From: Diplosphaera chodatii
Lineage: Eukaryota; Chlorophyta; Trebouxiophyceae; Prasiolales; Stichococcaceae
Direction of reading: 5' to 3'
DNA: 64,000 bases
NCBI GenBank assembly: GCA_032358165.1
Contig: JAALGY010000043.1
Location: 62,001 to 126,000 of the forward strand
Below the pieces are notes generated by a model. The model did not search any database and had not been told where the DNA came from. It saw only the letters and a program-made list of their open reading frames with translations. Numbering within the stretch: the stretch's first letter is position 1; each line of letters starts with the position of its first letter. Below, one piece after another: positions 1-11,416 of this stretch. A program made the position numbers and the translations under genes.

Positions 1-3000
1 ACTGAAACATCACATGCATTGCCGAGGGCCAGCACCTGCTGGTGCCAGGCCGCCCGCGAGCTGGGCGTCCGGCCGCGACGCCGCACTCCCGTCGGCATGT
101 GCCACGCCGTGGAGTACTCCAGGGTTTGCGGCATCAGCCAGCGCCGGCGGTGGCATGCCCGGCTGCCGGGGGCGCGCCGGCTGCCGGCCGGCCGCCGCGG
201 CAAAGGCCGACGCCGCGTCCGCCGCCGCCGCCTGCGCCGTCGAGATCGCCGCGCCCGTCGCCGCCAGCGCGCCAGAGCCTGCTGCCGCCGCCGCTGCCGC
301 CGCCGCCGCTGCCGCCGCCGCTGTGATGTCGGCCGCCGCCGCCGGCGTCAGGTCCCCGACGAGCTCCGCCACCGCGGCGCCCGCCGCCGCCGCCGCGGCC
401 GCCGGCGGCCCGCCCGGCCGCGCCGGGCCGCCGCCGGACGACGCCGCGCCGCGGCCGCGCCCGCTGCCGCGCGTGCTCTCGGCACCGGCGCCGCCTGCGG
501 GTGCAGCGATTACCTGTCCGACAATCTGATCTGCGTTGAGCCCGGAGATTGACGTGTCGGCACCCAGCCTGACCGGGCTGTGGGCCAAACCGGAATGAAG
601 CAACCAACTGGCGATCAGTGCGGCTCAGGCTTGGGGGCTTATGATGTTTTGCAGCTTGCCAGATGTTCACAGTGTTGATGGGGATCCAGCCATCGAACTC
701 ACCCGCAGGCTCCGGTGATGATGCCGAGGCAGCTGCAGTGGTTGAAGCCAGCTGCGCGCCATTTTGCCGCTTTGCTGCGGGCTCCTGAGCAGGACGCAGA
801 CAGGCAGTCAGCTTTTGGTGCTCATGCACTGCAGCGGGATCACAGCAGTCACCCAAGTGGGAAGGTAGTCTGCTTTGATTGCTGCTTTGATTGCTGAAAC
901 GCTCTCATGTCAGCGGGTTTGCTGAAGACTGTGTCATAAACGATGCATGCACCAATGAAGCTCAGTACTATAGAGACGACTCATGCACACAAGACTGCAC
1001 TGCACCATCAACACGTTCTCCATGCCATGCAGCTATGCCGTGTCAGTGGCAAGGTCCCACCTCGGCAGCAACAGAGGCGGCCTTGCGCTTGGCGGCGGCA
1101 TCCGTTGCGGCCCTGCCGCGGGTCTGCCGACCGAGGGAGTTGATCACCGCCGCATCCTGCCCCGGCGACTCGTTTCTGCCGCTGCCCCTGCTTCTGCCCC
1201 TGCCGCCAGCGCCACTGCTGCCGCCACGCTGACCCCGGCCCCGCCCGGGCAGCCTGATTCTGCCCCTGCCGCGGCCGCGGCCGCCGCCGGCAGCCTGCTG
1301 CGGCGCCGCCGCCTCGGCTGCTGCGCCGCCGCTGTGCTGTGCCGCATTCGCATCGCCATCTGCCGGGGGCGCCCCGCCAGTGGCTGCTGCGCTGTCGTCA
1401 GGTGGCTGCTGTGCCGCTGCATGCGAGGCCTGCACACGTTGTTGAGTTCAAACAGCTGGTCAGCGGCAAGTAGTCTTCGACTCAAATGCTTGCCCAGTGC
1501 ACCTGACCTGCGAGTGTCTCGGGCATGCTGAGGCCAGCGCAAGTGTGAAATGGGCTTGAAGCAGCGCTGAGGACCAAGCAGGCTTCCAGGCAGGAATGAC
1601 AGGAACGCAGCGGATCGCCAAAGCGAAGTGATGTAAACTCCCCCCACCTGCGGTGGATCGGCAGCCCCATTGGAAGGGTTTAGGGTTTGACCGTCCGGCT
1701 CGGCAGTCGCCAGGGTGGCAAGGTCCGCGAGGGCGCGCAGCGGCCGGCCGCGGCCGGCCGCCGCCTCCGAGCCGTCGTCCGGCAGCCGCCCGTTCGCCGC
1801 GAGCGTCGCGGCGAACCCCAAACCCTCCTTTTGCGAATGGCCGTCGACGGACGCCAGCAGCGCCCGCAGGCGCCGCGCGTGCGGCGGCTCGGGCCGCGCC
1901 GCCGCTGCCGCCGCCGCAGCCGGGGCAGGCGACGACGAAAGGGGTTCATGCGGCACGGGGCGTGTCGCTGCAGCTGCCGGTGCTGCTGGCGCCGCAGCAG
2001 CCCGGACTGGTCGCGGAGCCCGCGGCGCCGGCCGCGGCGCTGGTGTGGGCTGTGCACCGCTGCGCTGCGGCGCCGTCTGACGCCTCGGCTGCGCCTCGGT
2101 GGGTGTCCTGACCTCCGCCGCTGTTGCTGCTGCTGCTGCAGATGGCAGTGGCTGCTGCTGCTGCTGCTGCTGCTGCTGCGGCTGCAAGCGGAGGCCCGTG
2201 CCGGAGCCAGCAGGCTGCTGGCTTGCCGCAGGCGCCGCCGGCGGCTGCTGGGGAGGCGCATGCGCCAGAGGAGCCTGCTGCGGCCGCCCGGCCGCCCCCG
2301 CTGCAGGGGGGGCTCCCTGCTGCCCGCCCGGCGGCTGCCGCGCCGCCGCCGAGGCCGCGGCGGCCGCCTCTGCACTTTGCCGCCGCTTCCTGCCGGCGGG
2401 CGTCTCCATGCCCGCCTGCGACAGGAACGGTCATAGGTTTTAAGCTGCAAAAACGTTTGAAACAAGAAGAAGAGGGATTGAGAAGCGAAAGAAGACAGGG
2501 GAGATTGGGGGTCAGGCCACGAGAGACAAGGCGCTGTCATTTTTGCCTTTGTTGATATGTGCACCAGCGTGATGTCAGCCATGGTCAGAGGGTGGCACGA
2601 AATGTGTCAGGAACTGTGCAGAGCATCAGTGGCATATTGAATCGGCAGCTGTGCAAAACTGTGCACGCCGGCGGCATGCTTGCTGCGGCGTGAGCAGCGA
2701 GCAGTGCAGCAGCGAGCTGCCCGGACGGGGCGGCCATGGAGGTTGGGTCGATTGGAGTGTCTCAGGCGCACCTGGCGGCGCAGCGCGGTCACGAAGTGCG
2801 AGGGGCGGCCCAGCAGGGGCCCCAGGGCCGCCAGCTCGGCGCGGGCCTCGGCCTGGGTGAGGGATGACACCCTGCGTCCGTTCTGCACGGAAAACGCGAT
2901 GTTCTGGCAGTACGTAAGCCACCTTGCGACCCAAAATTTCCACCACACTGCTCCTGGCTGCGGCCAACGCCGCCAGACCTGCCGCCGGGGTTTCACGCTG

Positions 3001-3291
3001 ACTCTGCGACAAGCGGCGCACCTTCAGTTTGTGGTAGGAGGGCTCCAGCACCATGGGCGCCACGCTGCGGGGCCGCGACCGCGGGTCGTCCCGGAGCGGC
3101 TGGGCGGCTTGGGAATTGCCGCCGCCGCTGTTGGGTGCGGCGGCGCCGCGAGGCGCGCTGGCTGCGGCAGGCGCTGCAGGGCCGCCGCCAGCGTGTGCCG
3201 AGCTCCCGGCTGCTGAGGCGCTCTGCGAGCCTGGTGGAGCCGCGGGCGCGCCGGCTGCTGCTGCCACGGAGTTGGCATGCGCCTGCGCCAT
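1..3291 (-). CDS. uncharacterised SAP-like/RGG low-complexity protein, left paralogue, 3' end outside window
   Basis: I do not recognise this gene. Exons that keep phase are 3022-3291, 2772-2882, 1648-2415, 1061-1429, 703-784 and 530 down to the window edge. The start is the ATG at 3291. Exon 1 is Ala/Ser/Gly-rich and ends in YHKLK. Exon 2 (37 codons, SLTQAEARAELAALGP then GRPS) resembles a SAP DNA-binding motif; this is inference. Exon 3 has KRRQ, a polyQ run near 2151-2179 and the conserved block LGFAA..ANGRLPDD. Exon 4 is an RGG-type block ending SLGRQTRG and KRKA, and exon 5 begins EPAAKR. Every block recurs in the same order, with the same intron positions, in the divergent gene at 4988-11416. 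A nuclear nucleic-acid-binding role is plausible from the SAP-like, RGG and KRKA features but unproven. Confidence 0.72.
2151..2179. repeat. (CTG/CAG)n trinucleotide run
   Basis: Nine to ten GCT/CTG units encode a polyglutamine run in exon 3 of the minus-strand gene. The paralogous exon carries a seven-unit CAG run at 6208-6228, so both copies keep a glutamine tract of different length. Confidence 0.9.
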
Positions 3292-4987
3292 GGGCTGAGG
3301 CCGGGGCCTGTGTGCTTGTCAGCGCTCGGAAAGCAGCAGGCTGCCTGCCAGTGGAGGCCTGGAGGCCCTGCAGCAGATCACGCGGCTCTCATCAGGAACG
3401 ACTCTGAAACGCCTCACAGACCGAAGTGCTGATTTGCCTCAGAACACCAACATGTTGGAGGCTTGCAGGACATGTTGTGAAGTTGTGCATGCTCAGGCAC
3501 TCCTCAGGGACCTGAGCACAGAGACAAGTGAATGATGTACAGACGACCTGTGCAGGAGTGCGTGAATCTTATAAGCGCTGAGCAGTTGCAGCGTCACATT
3601 GCCAGTGCGGATGAGACCGAAATGCGGTCTGCACTCCATGTGTTCAGGGACCTCGCCACTCATGTACCCGACTGTTCACGAATCTCGCTGCGTTTGCAAC
3701 AGTGGGAACGAGGATCTGAAATCCTTACACGCCATGAGCAGTCTGAGAGGTTAGCAGGGGGCGTAATGCATGCACGAAGTACAATGCAGTACTGGATACA
3801 AACCCTGGACTCTAGCTTAACTACCCATGGATATTGCAGAGGGCCAGGCTTGATATCCGATGGTCCAGACGCTGTGAGGTAGACGCCACTGGACACCATG
3901 ATGAGCTGCCGTCTGACAATTGTGAGGCTCTCTAGCTATCTGTCGGTGGGTTCACTTTAAAATAAGGGCAGGGCCCTTCATTTGCAGCCAACGCACCCGC
4001 AGGACGCTTCATGCTCTGTCCTGCAAGGATGCCAGGTGATCTCCGTGAGGGTGCGCATGGACAACAGGGAAGATTCAGTCAGTGCCAGTCACTTCGTAGG
4101 TGTGCACGGAATGAGACATGTCATTGCTTGCTTTGCTGATCATCACGACACTCCTGAGTTTCTGTAATATATGGGAGCACCGATGGCGATATATCTAAAT
4201 GTTTCATCTTTCACACTGCTCTGGGATCTATCTTGAGTCCATGTGCAAGCGTGCTAACGGGCTGCCTGGCTTCCTGGAGGGGCCAGGGAAATGCCGCCAT
4301 AGCTTGACCGGTTGCTGAGACACTGGACGCAATGCAACGGCTCACACACCAGAACGGCAACTGTCAGATGTATAGCTCGGCCGTAAGGGAATGCTTTCGT
4401 CCGGGCTGCACAAAGTCAAGGACTGTGTTCTGACAGAGGCTCTCATCCTTTCAATCACTTAAGAACCCATGTCTGCAGAAAGCTGCTGCCCGTCCGTGGC
4501 ATATTGATACCCCCTGCATGCATTAAAACCCCTGCATGCTTCGTAACATCTTCAGCTTGCTTCTGATGCTTAGAGCCTGCAGCTTTCTTTGGAACCGTTC
4601 TCAAACTATCAAACTGCAGCGTGTACTGAGGCGGCGCAGCGGCCAGGCCCGTGTGCCAACTTCAAGTTTAGGCAGGCAGCCATCCAGACTTACTCAGACC
4701 CAAAAGGTGAGCGGCGCGAATCATGGAATCAATGATGTCGGAGACGCGCTGCACGCATGTGCATGCTGTAGCGAGCTAGCGGCGGGTGGATCAGAGCCTA
4801 GAACTGATGCTCAGCATGCACGCAAATGAGCACTTTAGAGCAGAGGGACCTGCACCAGCAGAGCCAAACGCCTGGAGACATACGATCGCCTGCTGATAGC
4901 TGTCTGCTGGCGATCAGGCTGTGAAGCTGGAGACTTGGCGCTTGTGGAGCAATCAGCGCAACGCGAGAAGCCCGCGCCGCATTTTGA
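3292..4987. promoter_or_regulatory. shared divergent intergenic region of the two paralogues
   Basis: About 1.7 kb separate the start codons of the two head-to-head paralogues. I see no convincing coding exon here; open frames are short and lack matching splice sites. It should hold both promoters and 5' UTRs. I could not identify a TATA box or any arm of the inverted duplication outside the coding regions. Confidence 0.5.
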
Positions 4988-7900
4988 ATGGCAATGGCCT
5001 GTGGCGGGTCTGCGAGCGAGCAGTCCTCGCAGGACGCCTCGGCCATCAGTGGCCCAGCACTCGCGAACGGCGGCTCCGTGGCCGGAGCCAATGGCGCTGA
5101 CAGCGGTGCAGCACCCGGCGGCAGAAGTCGGTCAAAACTCCGTGGCGTGACTGCCCCTGTGCTGAAGCCGTCGGAGCATATGCTCAAGGTGCGACTGGTG
5201 CGGACATGCATCCGGCATGCTGTCATCAGTGTGGCAAATGTTGTGCCATCGCCACCCTCAAGTTCAGTCTGCGTCTTGGGCTGGAGGCTGCCTGACAGCT
5301 GCATGCACCTGACGTCCTGCAGGACGGCCGCAAGGTGTCGGGTCTCAGCCAGGCCGAGGCGCGCGCCGAGCTGGCGGCCCTGGGGCCCCAAAAGGGCCGC
5401 CCCTCGCCGCTCGTGGCGGCGCTGCGCTGCCAGGTGCGGTTCCGAATTCTCAAAAGTTTTAATGCTTGTTGATTTCCTGCTTGTGGATCTGTTCCTGCAT
5501 GCAAATGCCCCCTTCTGGCCAGCTGCTGCAATGCTGTGCCTCCTGCTGCACTCCACACATTGCCCTCTCCTGCTGTTCCGGCGCTGCGCCAGCAGCTGCG
5601 TCCGTCAACTCTATGTGAACATGCAGATGCATGCTCGGTGCGACTGCATTGCACCCTGCTGAGAAAGGTTTTTAGCATGCAGCTGGTGCATGCACGGCTG
5701 TCAGGATAGCATTTCACTCATGCTCTGCGTGCACTGCACGCTGATTCCCCATGCTGTGGCTGAACTGCTGGTGTGCATAGCATGCAGCATGACCACACTC
5801 GCCGAAAGGACCGTGCATGGTCTCTGAGGAAGCTCTTATTTTGCAGGCCGACATGCGGAAGCTCGGTTTGGCAAGAGCATGCATCTTCATTGGTGTGCAA
5901 GGTACGACCGCGCGCTGTACACCTGCTGCAGGCGGGCTTCGAGACGGCCGCCGACAAGAGGCGGCGCAAGGCCGCGGCGGCAGCGGCCGCGACCCCGCCG
6001 GCGCAGCAGCAGCCCGCACGCGACCAGCGGGGCCAGCCGGCCGCAGCGGGCGCTTCCGGGGAGGCGCGGCCGGCGGGGGCGCAGCCGCAGCAGCCACACA
6101 CGGATGGCGCGCCTTCCCAGCGCCTGGCGCTGGCGCCTGCAGCGGGTCGGCCGGCCGCCGCCCGGCAGCCCCGGCAGCGCGATGCGCTCGGCATCGTGCC
6201 ACGCTCGCAGCAGCAGCAGCAGCAGCAGCCGCTGGCGGCATCGCCGCAGCCGGGGCCGCAGGCGACGCCCCCCTCGTCGCCCGCTGGGGTCGCGGCGGCT
6301 GCGGCGGCGGCGCCGCCGCCGCGGCCGCGGCCGCTGGCCACGCCGCCCTATGCGCAGCGGCGGCAGGCGGCGCCGGCGGCCGCCGCCGCGCCCCAGGCCG
6401 TGGGCCTGGGCTTTGCCGCCACGCGAAAGGCGGCCAACGGCCGCCTGCCGGATGACGACGCGGCGGACGCGCCCGGCTCCAGGAGGGGGAAGCGCCGCAA
6501 GCTCGCCACGCTGGCCGCGGTAGCGAGCCAAGTGCCGAATCCCGGCCTGCTCTCCACCTCACGCAGCGTCCCCGACGAGGATGCAGAGGATGCCGACCCA
6601 TCCCAGGCAAGGACATCCGTTGGCAGACGCTTGGCGTGTTGTAAAGTGTCCAACCAACAAGCTCTTTCGGACAGGGATGACATCAATCTATGACATCATG
6701 CTGTGCTGACTCACCTGACATGTCCAGAGACACACCTTGAACAGGTGTCCGATCCAGCGGCGCAGCAGCCGCCTGGAGGCAGCATGTCAGCGGACGGTGA
6801 TGCGTCTTCAGCAGAGGGCGATGCAGACTCTGCCGCGGAGAGCGGCGGCGGCGCAGCAGCCGAGGCGGGGGGCGTCGCTGCAGGATGCCAGTGGCGGCCA
6901 TGGCAGCGGCGGCCGCGGCAGGGGCAGAAGCGGCTCGCATGGGCGGGGGCGCGGGCGGCGGGGCCGCAGCGACAGCGCCGGCGGCAGGGGCAGGAGCAGG
7001 GGCAGGGGCCTGAGCGCGTTGCCGGGCGGCAGCGGCGGCGGCGGCGGCGGGGGCAGGTCCATTGGCAGGAGCGGCGGCAGCAGCGGCTCACGCGGGCGTG
7101 GGCGCGGGCGCCTCGGCGGCAGCGGCAGCCGTGGCGGCGGCGAAAGCAGCGCTGCCGGCGGCGGGGGCCGCGGCGGCAGGGGCCAAGAGGCCTCACCGGG
7201 CCAGGGCTCGGCGGGCGCGAGTGCCCTCGGCCGGCAGACCCGCGGCACGGCCACAGTGGACGCCGCCAGCAAGCGCAAGGCGCCTGCTGACGCTGACGCC
7301 GACGCTGCCGAGGTGCTGATGCAGTTCTGGTGCTGACCCGGCGTGCATGCAAGCCTCAAACTTTTGTGACTCAGTGCCATGAAGCCATGCATGCGTAGGA
7401 TGCAGCTGCCGTGTGCATGTCAGCTGATGTCAGCACACGTTGCCATGTCTCATATCCTGTACTTCATTTCTATTTTTCATTATCAGGCTCAGCAGGCGCA
7501 TGCATGCACCTGGCTCCACCCTTCTTCGGAGACTGCTGAGATGTCCAAGCATTGTCACTTTAGCATCTGATGGCTTACGGTATTGCCATGCAGGAGCCTG
7601 CAGCGAAGCGCCACAACTCTGCGCAGCCGCCGCCAGACGCTGCGGACGGCTCGGCATCGCCCGCGCCTGAGGGTGAGCCGGCCGTTCTGACCATGCTGGC
7701 AACCGGAACAGCTTTTATCAGAGCCATGTCTCATCAGTGCCCTTGGCCGGCACCCATCATAGCTAGTTTCAGCAGGGGCCCCTCACGGTTTGCAGATTTC
7801 ACAAACCCTGATCAAACACTTGACACTATAAATTCTTGAACCACTGAACCACAGTTACCCTCAATGACATTGGAGCGCGTGCCGGCGGCGCAGCTGGCGG

Positions 7901-10900
7901 TGACCGCATCTGCGACAGGGTCTCGTCCGGCAGCGGCGGCGGGCCGCGCGGCTCGCCCCCAGCCGGCACGGTGGCGGCAGCAGACGCCGCGGTGTCGGAG
8001 CTCGTCGCGGCGCTGTCGGCGCCGCCAGCCGCCCCGGGCGGCGCACTGGCAGCGCCCAACTCATCAGCCCCACCACCAGCAGCAGCAGCAGCAGCAGGCG
8101 CCGGGGCGGCGGCGCCAGGAGCAGACCCGAGCGGCACACTCCCGGCGCCCAGCTCGGCAGCAGCAGCAGCAGCAGCACCACCACCACCACCACCACCAGC
8201 ACCAGCAGCAGGTGCTGGGACAGAGGCAGGAGATGATGCGCTCGCGCTGACCGCCGCGTCAATCGCCGCGGCGCTCGCGGCGTCGGCGGAGGAGGCGGCG
8301 GCCTTCGCCGCGGCCGAGGCCCGCCGGCCGCGCAGCGCCGCGGCCGCCGGCCTGCAGAGACGATTGCCAGTGCTGCAGCAGCCCCACTCGGGAGGCCTGT
8401 CGCAGCCGCCGGCGCCGGCCGACGCCCTGAGCCGCGAGCGCAGCGTGCTGCCAGCACCTGCCACCAGGGCCCCGGAATCCCAGCCGGACTCCCGCGTCGC
8501 GCCCAGCGCAACGCCGGCAGGCGCTGCGCCAGCATCCGCCGGCGTCGAGGTACCTGTTTTGCAGATGGGGTCTCCACTCCCGCCGGGGGCGATCATGGGC
8601 AGCCTGCTGTTCGGCAGCCCTTCCCCATTGCTCCCAGCGGGGCAGACCTCCGCCGCCCTGCCCGCCGCCGCAGACGCCCGACAGCAGCCGGCGCCGCCGC
8701 CGGCGGCCGGGTCCCTTGCGTCGCAGGCCGCCGCGCTGGCGCAGCGGCTGCAGCGCGCCCCGCCGGCAGATGTTGTGCCGGCCGCCGTCGCGGCGGAGCT
8801 TGCAGCGGCTGGCCGGCGCCACGCGGGCCTGCCCGCTGCAGCGCAGCCGGCGCCGCCCGCCGCCAGCGCGCCGCCGCCCCCGGCAACGGAGGCTGCTGCG
8901 GGCGGTGCCGACATGCTGACGTCTAACTCCACCGCTGCCCCTCTGGCAACGGATGGCGGAGGTCGCGGATCGCTGCGCGACGCCAGCGATTTGTTCTCTG
9001 GCCTGAACCCTGCAGCCGCCGGCCCGCCCAGCCTGCAGCTGCTGGACGGCCCGCCGCGCAGCCCACCTGCAATAGCTACGGCTGCAGCGGTAGCGGCGGC
9101 GGCGGCTGCGGCTGCTGCGGCGGGAGCGGGGGCTGCGGCGGCGGGTGCCACTCCCGGCATCACCACACCAATCGGCGGCGGCGCCCTCGAGGGGACCGCG
9201 GCGCAGCTGGCGGTCGGGCCGGCGGGGCCGACGCCAGACGCCACCCCTGTCCAGGTGCAATGCCAGTGGTCACCCAGGCATAATCCCTCTCAGGAAAACT
9301 TTTTACCCAACATGTTTCACCCCTTACAATAGGTGTACTGAAAGGTATTTATCACTAGGTTCTGGTTGGTGTCTGGTCTTGTCCGTGAGCGACGTTTGTC
9401 AGGTTTCAAGACCTGCTTTGCAGAACTGCGTCAGGGAGTTCAGGACAGGGCACGGCACACATGCCTCTCTCCCTTCGTCCCTTCGTTTTGTGGATACATA
9501 AGTTCAAGTCCACCGTACTCTGCGCCTCAGTGAGCTGCTTGACATTTCAGTGACATCAGCGGCGATGGCCCACCTCCCAGCTGAGGCGCCAGCGCGCCTC
9601 TGCCGCCAGCACTTTGGGGCTGGACCGTCACACCACCTGCCTTGTGATGCTGCATTGCTGGGGAGTGTTGTGCCTGTATCTTGAGCCTGACCGTGTGCCG
9701 GGCTGCATCGTGCAGGGCAGCCGGGGCGGGGCGCTGGCGGCGGCTCCGGGTGGCGCCTTCGCCACGCGGGTGCGGTACCACATCTCGCAAATCTCAGTGA
9801 ATCTGAGATGTCGAAAGTCAGATCTGATGTGCAGCCTGTTTGTGTGCCAAGTTGTCCAGGCACCCTGCAGCACAGGGGGCCGGGCCGACCGCAAGTCAGG
9901 CGGCCCCTCTGCTGCGCTGTTGTCACAGGCTCGATGTGTAGCACTGCGCTCGAGCTTGCTTGCCGCAGCGCACCTGCAGTCACGCCATCCCCCCGGGCAG
10001 CGTGCACGACCGCAGCATGCGGCGTTGCCCATGACTGCAGCCCGAAATTGCCAGTCATAGAACGATTATTGTAGGTCCACAGGTGCGCTGAACCCTGCAC
10101 CTGGACCCTGCTTGTGCAGGCGGAGTACGAGAAGCGTCTGGCGGAGCACCGGGCCCAGGAGGGCATCCTGCGGGCCGAGCTGAAGCAGCTGTCGCGCCAG
10201 GCGCGCCCTTGCTGCCCCTATTGACTGAAACTACAATAATTTAAGGTAACAGAACATGAGCAGCCTAAGGGTGCAGACATGCTCATGTTATGCTCTTCGT
10301 GAACGAACAGCAAGACTCACAGTCTTTCCTTGCAAGATTCAAGAAAATAGAGACTGTGTTTATCAAAATTGTTCAGATCTCGAGCTTCTCTACCGCATTC
10401 CCCAACAACAGCAGCAGTCGTTGTTGGAACTGTGGGTCACGAGCTGTCAGCAGCTGGCTCAGTTTGAGCAGATGATGCAAGCGTTTTATTCTGAGCAAAG
10501 CTCTGCTGGCGGTTCCGTCATGCAGGCTGCGCAGCCCCAGGCTGCGGACGCCGCGCAGCTGCGCGAGCAGCTGGCGGAGGCGACGTCGCGGCTGGCGGGG
10601 GCGGCCGCGCGGGCGGAGGCCGCCGCCGACGACGCGGCCAAGCTGCAGCGGCTGCTGGACGCGGAGCTCGCGACGGCGGCGCGCGAGCGGCGGCAGCAGG
10701 AGGCCGAGCAGCAGCGGCACGAGGCCGAGCGGCGGCAGCTGGAGGCCGAGTGCCGGCAGCTGGAGGCGGACCGCGAGGCGACCCGGGCCGCCGCCGCCCA
10801 GCACTGCGCCGCCGCCGAGGCCGCCGCCGCCGAGCAGTGCGCCGCCGCCGCCGCCGCGCAGCGGCGTGCGGAGGCGGCCGCCGAGGCCGCGCGCGCCCAG

Positions 10901-11416
10901 CTGGACGCCAGCAGGAGGTGCGCCTCGGTTTGCTTGTAAGAACCGACTCGGTACTTGGTACCAGATGGAGTTCCTAGAACTGCTGGCATCCGACACAAGA
11001 CCTGTCACGCGACTTTCCCGGCCCGGCGGGCGTGTGCTGCTCCGGGGCTGTGCCGGTAGGAAGCCTTGCGGGGCGAGCTGCATCGTTTGCAAGCATCAAC
11101 GCGTGCCACGCGTCGCCGCATGCCACAGAGTGCACTTCAGTCCCCAGCACAAAACAGTTGCGGCGGTCCGGGCTGGCCCCTGTGAAACATGAGTGGCAAC
11201 GCCCCCAGCGCTTGCTGGGCACTTGACGCACTCGAGCCCGCCGTTTTGAGCGAATGTCCAGGCTGAGTCCGAAGCTCACCACTGTCTCGAAACACGCAGA
11301 TGCTGGCCAAGGCGGCCGCCATCGCACAGGTGGTGCACGGCATCTTCGCCGCCAACGCTGACGTGGCGGATGGCGCAGCGCCCGCGGAGCAGCAGCCAGC
11401 CCCTGCCAGCGGCTGA
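4988..11416 (+). CDS. uncharacterised SAP-like/RGG low-complexity coiled-coil protein, right paralogue
   Basis: Family not recognised. Model exons: 4988-5188, 5323-5433, 5932-6606, 6745-7312, 7594-7672, 7855-9254, possibly 9716-9769, 10120-10200, 10451 to about 10927, and 11300-11416 (TGA). Exon 2 is exactly 111 nt, as in the left paralogue, and carries the SAP-like GLSQAEARAELAALGP. Exon 3 has LGFAATRKAANGRLPDD; exon 4 carries the RGG block ending ALGRQTRG and KRKA; exon 5 starts EPAAKR. The large Ala/Pro-rich exon (7855-9254) is followed by a heptad-like Glu/Gln/Ala coiled coil (about 10540-10915), then MLAKAAAIAQVVHGIF. Two oddities: the RGG block lies in a different frame from the start of its exon (break near 6875-6884), and two introns seem to begin with GC (after 6606 and after 10200). 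The junction before the last exon is uncertain because the best donor (10918) breaks frame. Confidence 0.7.
6208..6228. repeat. (CAG)7 trinucleotide run
   Basis: Seven CAG units encode a polyglutamine tract in exon 3 of the right paralogue, at the position matching the longer run of the left paralogue. Confidence 0.9.

Noticed and set aside
134..856. Several long overlapping frames on both strands of GC-rich DNA at 0-2.6, 5.7-7.4 and 7.8-9.3 kb
   Set aside because: They are stop-poor shadows of the repetitive GC-rich exons; only one frame per exon keeps splice phase and the blocks shared by the two paralogues.
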